A stretch of 64,000 nt of DNA from Bacteroidales bacterium (GTDB lineage: Bacteria; Bacteroidota; Bacteroidia; Bacteroidales; WCHB1-69), in NCBI GenBank assembly GCA_017506175.1, contig JAFVNW010000055.1, positions 1 to 64,000 on the forward strand, written 5' to 3'. The position numbers and the translations under genes were made by a program. Shown one piece after another: positions 43,049 through 50,412 of the stretch (the stretch's first letter is position 1; each line of letters opens with the position of its first letter). The notes below the pieces were generated by a model. It was not told where the DNA came from. It worked only from the letters and a program-made list of their open reading frames with translations, and did no database searches.

Positions 43049-43101
43049 AAATTACTGAATTCAAGTTTCAAATGCAACATTCGGTTGAATGATATCAGCC
43101 G

Positions 43102-43109
43102 CAAAAATA
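43102..43109 (-). promoter_or_regulatory. -7 box of the triple-FISUMP gene
   Basis: TATTTTTG followed by CGGC on the reverse strand, 53 bases upstream of the ATG at 43048. The gene-free stretch 43110-43427 beyond it shows only two copies of CCTTCACAGCAGAA (~43133 and 43242). Confidence 0.65.
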
Positions 43110-43428
43110 CAACTATTTGCCAAGATTTATCCCTTCACAGCAGAAAAATGAACCCTCATTGCGAAATAATAATTTTATTCAGTTGTAAAATACATTGATT
43201 CAATATGTTGCAAATTACAGAAAGGACTCTATTTTTATTCCTTCACAGCAGAATTTTAATCCGTCTCCACTGAAAATGCATCTGTTCTTCACTAAGTGAT
43301 TTCCCCTGTTGTCTCATTTGAGAAATGGTGTACCGTTGCACCTATGGATTGTATTCAGGCCAGACAGTCTTGTAAAATACTGTCACATCTTTATTGCCGC
43401 GGATGGCGTTGCATATCCAATTTTTTGG

Positions 43429-43436
43429 TAACTTTG
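43429..43436 (+). promoter_or_regulatory. -7 box ahead of the cargo-gene relic
   Basis: TAACTTTG followed by CCGC, 91 bases before the ATG at 43528. Confidence 0.5.
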
Positions 43437-43527
43437 CCGCATCAACTTTTCGAATTTTGCCTGAAGACTTTCGCAAACTTCTGGAAGTTGGCGGAAAATG
43501 AATAAAAACAGAAATTTCCATCCCATC

Positions 43528-44017
43528 ATGAAAAGATTCATCCTCTGCACCTTCGCACTGACACTATCACTACTCTCTTTGCAGGCACAGTCGGTCACCC
43601 CCGAAGAAGCCGCCAGCGTCGCCGCCGCCTTCCTGCAAAGCCAAGGGAAACGGTACCATTCCGACCGACACAATCCCCTCCGATACCGTGTCCTCAGACA
43701 CCGTCCAAACGGACACCACTGGAATTTTCTATTACATACCCGACAATATCCCAATATACCCCAACCCGACACCGACAACATCAACATCAATTCCAAATCC
43801 GACAACCAGCGTGGTCACCATTGAACTGAACCCTGAAACCTGTACCCTAAACCCTGAGATCCATGTGTTCGACATCTATGGTCGGCGGTTACAAATTATA
43901 CCTGTGTCGGGCAGAACCAACCAAATTAACCTGTCGCCCTACCCTTCCGGTATTTACCTCATAAAATTGACAAGCATCCACAACGTGATAACCGTAGGGA
44001 GAGTGGTGAAACAATAG
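43528..44017 (+). pseudogene. Deletion relic of a T9SS cargo gene (C10-protease-like start, sorting-domain end)
   Basis: The first ~40 codons encode a signal peptide (MKRFILCTFALTLSLLSLQA) and the start of a Spi-like propeptide (SVTPEEAASVAAAFLQSQGK). Immediately after, the sensible frame shifts by one base near 43650 and continues as a Thr/Pro linker (IPTDTIPSDTVSSDTV) and a complete type A sorting domain (YPNPTPTTSTS... VFDIYGRRLQI... TVGRVVKQ). The whole catalytic and repeat body is missing. This looks like an internal deletion that joined the two ends out of frame. Promoter and both export signals remain. Confidence 0.75.
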
Positions 44018-44076
44018 TCCTTTAGTGAAGGCTTTAGATAGAAGGATATGATTGTCTGCATTGCGGAAAAACCCAG

Positions 44077-44187
44077 TCTCTACAAACGACGCAAATCGAC
44101 CTGTCATCCAACACCCCCGGCGTTTACCTTGTAAGGGAGGTGAATGGCGGCAAGGTGATGGCGGTGCGGAAGGTGGTGAAGGAGTAA
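44077..44187 (+). pseudogene. Orphan fragment of a T9SS sorting domain
   Basis: A 36-codon tail reading SLQTTQIDLSSNTPGVYLV and ending VRKVVKE*. Its first ~60 bases match the esterase gene from 38689 nearly base for base, beginning exactly at the half-palindrome GTCTCTAC (44076-44083). A duplicated 3' end of an esterase-like gene has therefore been pasted here, with the breakpoint at the palindrome. Confidence 0.75.
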
Positions 44188-44223
44188 TATCCTTTCATCT
44201 TTTCATCTATAAAAGGATGCCTT

Positions 44224-44841
44224 TTACAGTCGCGAAATCCGAAGGTCAAATTCCTCGCGGCGGGCTTCGGAAATGATGAACGCTTCGCGAACTTTCTTCA
44301 AATAGAGTTCATTACCTTGTATTTTGTCGATTTCCAACAAATTGACAATCTGATTTTTATTAATCATCATAAAGTTGCCGTCCAGCTGCTCAAGGATGGA
44401 CTCGAAGGTAGCATATACCGAGTCGGTGTTGGCGGAGTCGGTGTAGTGGATGACCTTGATGCGGGAGCTTCCGTTGGTGATTTGTTCGAACGACTGCGAT
44501 GCAATGTAAGCGATGTGGTCGCTGCGCACCTTCAGCGAGCCGGCATTGATGAGTTGGGTGTTGCTGCGGCTCTCTATTTGGGAGCGTTCGTTCTGAATGA
44601 CGACATTCTCCACATGTTCGAGCCGACGGCTAATTTCCGCATTCCTCTCCTTCAGCTGCTGGTTTTCCTTTAGCAATTTCACATTTTCTTCTAACAGTTC
44701 TTTTTTGGTTTTCCCTTTGAAAAGCCGGTAGATGCCGAGCGCGGAAAAATAGAAACAGCCGCATAGGAATGTAATGATGAAGATGAGTCCGAAGATTTGA
44801 AACAGGACTGATGTGACCGAGTTGAAGGTGATATTTCCCAT
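44224..44841 (-). CDS. Membrane-anchored LytTR transcription regulator
   Basis: This 205-residue protein starts at 44841 (MGNITFN); the in-frame extension to 44892 would contain the promoter box. One membrane helix (~residues 10-40, IFGLIFIITFLCGCFYFSAL) leads into a coiled coil (~48-90, ELLEENVKLLKENQQLKERN) and a C-terminal LytTR DNA-binding domain (~100-205: LKVRSDHIAYIAS, FMMINKNQIVNLLEID, VREAFIISEARREEF). There is no receiver domain. It is divergent from the C10 protease gene at 45016, so control of that gene or its neighbours is a reasonable inference. Confidence 0.8.
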   Translation of the reverse strand: MGNITFNSVTSVLFQIFGLIFIITFLCGCFYFSALGIYRLFKGKTKKELLEENVKLLKENQQLKERNAEISRRLEHVENVVIQNERSQIESRSNTQLINAGSLKVRSDHIAYIASQSFEQITNGSSRIKVIHYTDSANTDSVYATFESILEQLDGNFMMINKNQIVNLLEIDKIQGNELYLKKVREAFIISEARREEFDLRISRL

Positions 44842-44856
44842 AAATGAAAATTTGAG

Positions 44857-44864
44857 CAAAAATA
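44857..44864 (-). promoter_or_regulatory. -7 box of the LytTR gene
   Basis: TATTTTTG on the reverse strand, 15 bases upstream of the ATG at 44841, which fixes the shorter start. Confidence 0.6.
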
Positions 44865-44962
44865 ACACTTTGCACGAAATTGGCGATGACATAAAAACGG
44901 CTGTTCGTGACAGATTTTTAGGTTTTAATGCTGCAAGACTGCCCGCAGTCGGTTGTATCGCC

Positions 44963-44970
44963 TATTTTTG
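44963..44970 (+). promoter_or_regulatory. -7 box of the second C10 protease gene
   Basis: TATTTTTG followed by CAAAG, 45 bases before the ATG at 45016. The ~100-base gap between this and the divergent LytTR promoter is a candidate regulator-binding region. Confidence 0.6.
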
Positions 44971-45015
44971 CAAAGTTTTATCTCCAGTGGAATCTGTTTT
45001 ATAAAATTATTAAAT

Positions 45016-47136
45016 ATGAAAAAACATCTATTCTTTTCTGCTTTTTTGACATTAGCCACCCTCTTCACAACCGCCGCACCGGTGGATACCACTAACGCCT
45101 TACAGGTGGCACAAAACTTCTACAGCAAACATGTAATTGCGATGGACGATCGCTCAACGATGACCACTTTGACGTGTGTGCCCAACAGCGGTTTCCGCAA
45201 CTGCTATCTTTTCAACGCCTCTACCGGCAACGGATTTGTGATAGTATCTGCCGATGACCGCGCTCTGCCTATCTTGGGCTACGCAGAAACCGGTACACTG
45301 ACCCCCGCCATGCTGCCCGTCAACTTCGTCAGCTGGATGGACGTGTATGAGAGCGAGATAGATTGGGTGAAAGAAAATGTGTCGCAGCCCGATGAGGCTA
45401 CTGCCAGCCAGTGGCAGCAACTGCTCAGCAACACCTACGAACCCGTGCGTGCCGACCGCAGTGTTGCGCCGCTGCTCAGCACTACGTGGGGACAAGGGGC
45501 TCCGTACAACGCATATTGTCCATACGACAGTTACTATGGGGCAACGAGCGTGACGGGGTGTGTGGCTACCGCCATGGCCCAGATCATGAAGTACTGGGAA
45601 TACCCCTATAAAGGAACAGGTTCCCACTCCTATTACCATAATAGTTTTGGTACGCTCTCGGCCAATTTCGGTAGCAGCATCTATTCATGGTTCGACATGC
45701 CTAATAGCAATCCTCCGGCAAACAACACCTCTATCGCTGCACTGATGTACCACTGCGGAGTGAGCGTGGATATGGACTATAGCGGTAGCCCTTCAGGAAG
45801 TGGGGCGTATTCTCATGATATTTCAAATGCATTGATTAATTATTTCGGATACCAGTCAACTGCAATGTGGGTACAGGAGACCAATTATGGTTATTCTCAA
45901 TGGATTGCTCTTCTAAAGAATGAATTGGATAATGGCCGGCCTATGGAATATAGTGGACAAGACCTTCAACAAGGGGGACATTCTTTCGTGTGCGATGGGT
46001 ATAACAACGACTATTTCCACTTCAACTGGGGGTGGAGTGGAACGGCTAATGGTTATTATATGCTCACCTCCCTTGCGCCAAGCTCATACGATTTCAGTAA
46101 TGGCGAGGCAGCCACCATCGGCATCCAGCCGCCAAGCGATTTCACCGGCTACAATCTTCTGACATATAGCAATATGAACCTGTCAGCCTCTACCGTTCCC
46201 GCCAACCAGAATTTCACCCTTACGATGAATGTGGTGAACATGGGCAGCAGGGTCTATGATGGCCAGTTCGTGCTCGTGGCGATGGATGTGAACGATAACA
46301 ACAACTACTATTATGCATGCACAAGAGCTGTGCAATTGAATGGGGGGACATACACAACGCTCAATTTCAATACGGCATCTATTCCAGTCGCGGGCAACTA
46401 TTATTTGTGGGTGTTTTATGATGTTGATGGAGATTTGTTTTATGTGCAACAATATGGCACTTACGTGAATGAGGCCAACATTACGGTAACGGGGTCTGGC
46501 ATGGATAATTACGAGTCGAACAACACGCCTGCCACCGCCTATCAGTTGGGGTCGGTTACGGGTAGCAGCCGGACCTACACCGTGAATGCATCCTTCCATA
46601 ATGCCTCTGATGTGGATTACTACAAAGTGGTGTGCCCTGCCGGTTATTATTACACAGTGAACGCCACGCTCTATTCTCGCTACACCTCCTATAACTTTAC
46701 TGCCGATGCGCAGTTCTTCTCCACCACGAATCCTAACTCGTGGGGCACAGCCTACGATGAAACCATGCCAGCGCTGACGTTGAATAACGGCGGCACCGTG
46801 TATTTCAAGGTGGTGCCGTACAACAGTTCATTGGGTACCTACCGGTTGCAAATCACAGTTACACGCTCTTCCGTTGGCATCGAAGAAACTGATTCAACGG
46901 ATGACCTCTTGACCATATATCCGAATCCAACCGCCAATAAGTGTATGGTACGATGCAATCTCGCCGACGCCTCGAAGATTCGCCTATATGATGTCCAAGG
47001 GAGACTTTTGCGGCAAATACCTATGCGGAATGAATTGACAGAAATTGACTTGTCAAACTTCGCTTCAGGTATTTACTTTGTTTATATTTGTACGGAAGAC
47101 AGAATTCTCGCTATCCGAAAAATAGTCAGAGAATAA
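45016..47136 (+). CDS. Secreted C10 (streptopain-like) cysteine protease, T9SS cargo
   Basis: This 706-residue protein has a signal peptide (MKKHLFFSAFLTLATLFTTA), Spi-type propeptide (~22-130), and C10 catalytic domain with Cys ~182 in TGCVATAMAQIMKYW and His ~322 in GGHSFVCDGYNNDYFHFNWGW. Then an Ig-like domain (~390-500), a bacterial pre-peptidase-like domain (~505-620, DNYESNNTPATAYQLG... DVDYYKVVCPAG) and a type A sorting domain (YPNPTANKCMV... GRLLRQI... IRKIVRE). Its layout is close to interpain-like proteases, unlike the expanded relative at 26515. The propeptide should keep it inactive until secreted. Confidence 0.92.
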   Translation: MKKHLFFSAFLTLATLFTTAAPVDTTNALQVAQNFYSKHVIAMDDRSTMTTLTCVPNSGFRNCYLFNASTGNGFVIVSADDRALPILGYAETGTLTPAMLPVNFVSWMDVYESEIDWVKENVSQPDEATASQWQQLLSNTYEPVRADRSVAPLLSTTWGQGAPYNAYCPYDSYYGATSVTGCVATAMAQIMKYWEYPYKGTGSHSYYHNSFGTLSANFGSSIYSWFDMPNSNPPANNTSIAALMYHCGVSVDMDYSGSPSGSGAYSHDISNALINYFGYQSTAMWVQETNYGYSQWIALLKNELDNGRPMEYSGQDLQQGGHSFVCDGYNNDYFHFNWGWSGTANGYYMLTSLAPSSYDFSNGEAATIGIQPPSDFTGYNLLTYSNMNLSASTVPANQNFTLTMNVVNMGSRVYDGQFVLVAMDVNDNNNYYYACTRAVQLNGGTYTTLNFNTASIPVAGNYYLWVFYDVDGDLFYVQQYGTYVNEANITVTGSGMDNYESNNTPATAYQLGSVTGSSRTYTVNASFHNASDVDYYKVVCPAGYYYTVNATLYSRYTSYNFTADAQFFSTTNPNSWGTAYDETMPALTLNNGGTVYFKVVPYNSSLGTYRLQITVTRSSVGIEETDSTDDLLTIYPNPTANKCMVRCNLADASKIRLYDVQGRLLRQIPMRNELTEIDLSNFASGIYFVYICTEDRILAIRKIVRE

Positions 47137-47221
47137 GGTATGGATTCGCCCTGCAAAGTGAGGAAAAATCTGATTAATTGATGGGTGTTATTTTGGAAAA
47201 AACAAGACGAGATGAGTCGGT

Positions 47222-47779
47222 TTACCGCCACTCCGCGAAGCAGGCGAACCCGTAGCGGGTTTCCGTATTCTCGGTGGGAAGAAAGAAGTAGAGGATTTTC
47301 AAATCCTCCGGAATCTCCTGATTCTCAATGGTGAAACAATTATCACGAGACCAGTCACTGTAGCCGGGTAAAAGTTTCAATTTGACGAGCATCCATTCTG
47401 CCACGCGGTCGGTGCGCCACTGGCAATAGGCGCGGGCCTGCTGGGGCGGAATGCCCAACACGGGATAAGCGTTGTACCCCGGATTCCGAAAATAGTAGGT
47501 GGCGATGCTGTCGGGCAGCTGCTGGAGAAGAATCTGCATATCGGGCTGGGCGGCGCGGTATTCTTCCGATTCTTTTCCATAAATCTTCTCCAACCAATAG
47601 AGGTACTCGAGCCAGTCGAGGTTGGTGATGAGATTGCGGTCCCTATACGCGTTTTGTGAAATTCGTACCAGCCCACTGGGCGGCACCTTTTGCTGGTAGT
47701 TTTTCCTGGTGATGTGCTGGGCGTTTCCCATCATCATCAACCCTATAAAAAGAAGGAAGAAAAGCAGTCGGAATCGCAT
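47222..47779 (-). CDS. Short SUMF1/GldK-like secreted protein
   Basis: This 185-residue protein has a signal peptide MRFRLLFFLLFIGLMMMGNA. LITNLDWLEYLYWLEKIYGKES and NAYPVLGIPPQQARAYCQWRTDRVAEW are close to the opening of formylglycine-generating-enzyme-type (SUMF) domains in the gliding/T9SS proteins GldJ and GldK, and the end YGFACFAEW recalls the SUMF C-terminus (GFRC). The middle of a normal SUMF domain (about 100 residues) is absent, so this is a minimal paralogue. Proximity to many T9SS substrates makes an envelope role plausible; T9SS core genes are not in this window. Confidence 0.65.
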   Translation of the reverse strand: MRFRLLFFLLFIGLMMMGNAQHITRKNYQQKVPPSGLVRISQNAYRDRNLITNLDWLEYLYWLEKIYGKESEEYRAAQPDMQILLQQLPDSIATYYFRNPGYNAYPVLGIPPQQARAYCQWRTDRVAEWMLVKLKLLPGYSDWSRDNCFTIENQEIPEDLKILYFFLPTENTETRYGFACFAEWR

Positions 47780-47955
47780 GGTCTTTTCTTTTAAAGAACG
47801 GAAAAAGGAGGCGGGGGCTTGGGTGGGGAGAAGAAAAATAACTCACTCCTATTATGATAAAACACATCATTCATCCTTTCATCATTTAATCTTTTCATCG
47901 AAACCTTCCCCCGAATAATTCTCCGTTTCCAATTCTCAATTTTCAGTTTTATTAG

Positions 47956-47963
47956 TACCTTTG
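47956..47963 (+). promoter_or_regulatory. -7 box of the zinc-ribbon/LRR gene
   Basis: TACCTTTG followed by CGGTCTG, 53 bases before the ATG at 48017, just after a TCAATT-rich repeat tract. Confidence 0.6.
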
Positions 47964-48016
47964 CGGTCTGAAAATAAGATTGTGAGGAAGTGTAATCATA
48001 AATAAAAAGGTAGCCT

Positions 48017-48778
48017 ATGTCTTTAAAGTGTCAGAATTGTGGTGCAGAGAATGTTGATCATGCCAAATACTGTTGCGAGTGTGGAAAGGAAATGGGGTTC
48101 TATTGCAGAAAATGTGGCAGTTACAATCCTAATGGAAAATTTTGCATTTCCTGCGGGACAAAAAACGACCCTGTGAATTGGGATGAAGCATCTACAGACC
48201 CTAATGATTATTCACGGGAAAATGTGTACGAAGATGAATCGGGCACCTATACTGCAGATCGATTAGTTTTTCTCAAAGGAAATCATGACACTAAAAAAAT
48301 TGAAATACGACAAGGCACCCGTATTATCTGTAACCACGCCTTAGACATATATTGGATAGACGAATATGACTACAACGAAGCAATTGTTGAGGAATTAATC
48401 ATCCCCAATTCGGTCACAAAAATTGGAGAATACGCATTTCCGTATTGTAGCTCTCTGCAATCCATTGTGGTTTCAGAAGGCAATACCATATATGATTCTC
48501 GCAATAATTGCAATGCCATCATTGAAACAGCAAGCAATACACTTGTGGTTGGATGTAGTCAAACTGTAATTCCCAATTCGATCACGCATATTGGGAAAAA
48601 TGCATTCTTTGGTTGTAGCTCTCTGAAGTCCATTTTCATTCCCAATTCGGTCACGGAAATAGGATGGGCAGCATTCGAAGATTGTAACTCTCTGCAATAC
48701 ATCATCATTCCCAAAGGCTCGAAAGAAAAATTCCAAGAGCTATTGCCAGAGTATCAGCATTTGCTGAAAGAAGAATAA
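48017..48778 (+). CDS. Zinc-ribbon protein with BspA-type leucine-rich repeats
   Basis: This 253-residue protein has no signal peptide. Residues 1-55 carry two zinc ribbons (CQNCGAENVDHAKYCCECG; CRKCGSYNPNGKFCISCG), a DZANK-like arrangement. After a linker, residues ~115-245 hold BspA/LRR_5 repeats: LIIPNSVTKIGEYAFPYCSSL, then IPNSITHIGKNAFFGCSSL, then IPNSVTEIGWAAFEDCNSL. LRR_5 proteins are usually secreted, so a cytosolic zinc-ribbon version is noteworthy. A protein-binding scaffold is a guess. Confidence 0.8.
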   Translation: MSLKCQNCGAENVDHAKYCCECGKEMGFYCRKCGSYNPNGKFCISCGTKNDPVNWDEASTDPNDYSRENVYEDESGTYTADRLVFLKGNHDTKKIEIRQGTRIICNHALDIYWIDEYDYNEAIVEELIIPNSVTKIGEYAFPYCSSLQSIVVSEGNTIYDSRNNCNAIIETASNTLVVGCSQTVIPNSITHIGKNAFFGCSSLKSIFIPNSVTEIGWAAFEDCNSLQYIIIPKGSKEKFQELLPEYQHLLKEE

Positions 48779-48812
48779 ACTTTATACTAATGAACAGAGT
48801 TGTATTGTGAAA

Positions 48813-50315
48813 ATGAAAACAAAAAACACTATGACCAAACTAAAACCCAAAGAATGTCAGAACATTGAATACAAAAGCAACTGGCACGATGACTATTTGA
48901 AATGGATTTGCGGGTACGCCAACGCGCAAGGTGGGGTGATATACTTCGGCATGGATGACGACCATAAGGTGGTCGGGCTGGAGGATGTGGAACGGCTGCT
49001 GGAGGACGTCCCCAACAAGATAAGCACCACAATGGGCATCGTGGTGGATGTGAACCTGCACGAACAAAATGGACTTTCCTATATTGAGGTGGTGACAGAG
49101 CCCAGCAACATCCCCATCAACTACAGGGGTAAGTACTACTATCGTTCCGGCAGCACGTTGCAGGAACTGCGCGGCCCGGCTCTCCAACAATTTATCCTCA
49201 AAAAGATGGGCCGCTCGTGGGACGATATCACCAACGACCGCGCCACATTGAACGACATCGACCGCGATGCCATTGAATACTTCCTTCGGAAAGGCATTGA
49301 GGCAGACCGTATTCCCGAAGACCAGCGCAATGCTTCCACTCAAGATGTGCTGGAAAGCTTGCACCTGTTGGACGATGACGGCCACCTGAAAAATGCCGCT
49401 TTACTGCTGTTCGGCAAAGACCCGCTGAAGTTCTTCCCCAGCGTGCAGTTCAAGATCGGCCGTTTCGGAATCGACGAGGCCGACCTACTGATACAGGATG
49501 TGATAGAGGGCAACCTCATCCAAATGGCCGACCGAGTGATGGACGTGCTGAGAGCCAAATACTTGGTGTCGCCCGTCCGCTTTGAGGGAATGCAACGCTA
49601 CGAGGAGTTGGAGGTGCCCAAAGCGGCTTTGCGTGAGATTTTGTACAACGCCATCACCCACAAGGACTATACCGGTCCCGACATCCAGATGCACGTCTAT
49701 AACGACCACGTGGAGATTTGGAACGAGGGCGAACTGCCGAGTGGCTATAACGAAAAAGTGCTTTACGGGAAACACTCCTCGAAACCCCGGAACAGGAACA
49801 TCGCCAACGCAATGTTCAGAGCGGGTTTCATCGACTCGTGGGGAAGGGGCTACTCCAAAATTTACGATGGCTTCAAAGCCGCCGGCCTGCCGATGCCCTC
49901 CGTCGAGCCGCACTGCGGCGGCACATTGGTGAGTTTCCAACGGGGCTTCGATGTCGTAAGAGGAAGGAGAAATGTCACCAGTAATGTCACTAGTGATGTC
50001 ACCAGTTTTGTCCCCAGTAATGTCGTAAGTAATGTCGTAAGTAATGTCGTAAGTAATGTCGTAAGTAATGTCGGTAGTTTTGTCGGTAGTGATGTCAGTA
50101 GTTTGTCAGTAGTTCAACTATCTGAAAGACAGAAGAAAATATGCAAATTGATAAAGGAAAATCCTTTCATTTCGGGTGAACAAATGTCAGTAGTTTTGTC
50201 AGTAGTTCCGCGAACCATTTGGCGTGACCTTGCAGCTATGCAAAAGCAGGGCGTTCTTATTCGCGAGGGCAATACAAGTGCGGGACATTGGGTGCTGCTA
50301 ATAGAAAACGAGTAA
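48813..50315 (+). CDS. AlbA_2/RecG-related ATP-binding regulator with HTH
   Basis: This protein has about 500 residues; the ATG at 48813 is used, with GTG 48807 and ATG 48831 possible. The N-terminus is a Schlafen AlbA_2 domain (ECQNIEYKSNWHDDYLKWICGYANAQGGVIYFGMDDDHKVVG). The middle is the ATP-binding helicase-like domain of this family (EVPKAALREILYNAITHKDY, VEIWNEGELP, NRNIANAMFRAGFIDSWGRG). A 44-residue (N/D/F)V(x)S-repeat linker (49971-50102) leads to a C-terminal winged HTH (RQKKICKLIKENPFISGEQM... TIWRDLAAMQKQGVLIREG). These proteins are predicted transcription regulators. It follows the zinc-ribbon gene by 34 bases, so cotranscription is likely. Confidence 0.85.
   Translation: MKTKNTMTKLKPKECQNIEYKSNWHDDYLKWICGYANAQGGVIYFGMDDDHKVVGLEDVERLLEDVPNKISTTMGIVVDVNLHEQNGLSYIEVVTEPSNIPINYRGKYYYRSGSTLQELRGPALQQFILKKMGRSWDDITNDRATLNDIDRDAIEYFLRKGIEADRIPEDQRNASTQDVLESLHLLDDDGHLKNAALLLFGKDPLKFFPSVQFKIGRFGIDEADLLIQDVIEGNLIQMADRVMDVLRAKYLVSPVRFEGMQRYEELEVPKAALREILYNAITHKDYTGPDIQMHVYNDHVEIWNEGELPSGYNEKVLYGKHSSKPRNRNIANAMFRAGFIDSWGRGYSKIYDGFKAAGLPMPSVEPHCGGTLVSFQRGFDVVRGRRNVTSNVTSDVTSFVPSNVVSNVVSNVVSNVVSNVGSFVGSDVSSLSVVQLSERQKKICKLIKENPFISGEQMSVVLSVVPRTIWRDLAAMQKQGVLIREGNTSAGHWVLLIENE
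49971..50102 (+). repeat. 12-base tandem repeat, 11 copies, in coding sequence
   Basis: Units are variants of AATGTCGTAAGT, four of them identical in a row (50019-50066). They encode the linker of the AlbA_2 protein. Two further units of the TTTGTCAGTAGT type recur ~80 bases downstream inside the HTH (~50184-50207). The unit length is a multiple of three, so slippage changes linker length without breaking the frame. Confidence 0.9.
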
Positions 50316-50379
50316 TTATGATTATTGTAGAATCGCGGCGATAGATTTTTTAACCCCATTGAATTTCAACAAAAAATCG

Positions 50380-50387
50380 TACTTTTG
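50380..50387 (+). promoter_or_regulatory. -7 box of the TonB-type receptor gene
   Basis: TACTTTTG followed by CCCC, 25 bases before the ATG at 50413. Confidence 0.6.
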
Positions 50388-50412
50388 CCCCATCACTTTA
50401 CATAAAACTCCC

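Noticed and set aside
49971..50102. Regular short repeats as a possible CRISPR array
   Set aside because: 12-base units without spacers, in frame within a gene; a slippage tract, not CRISPR.
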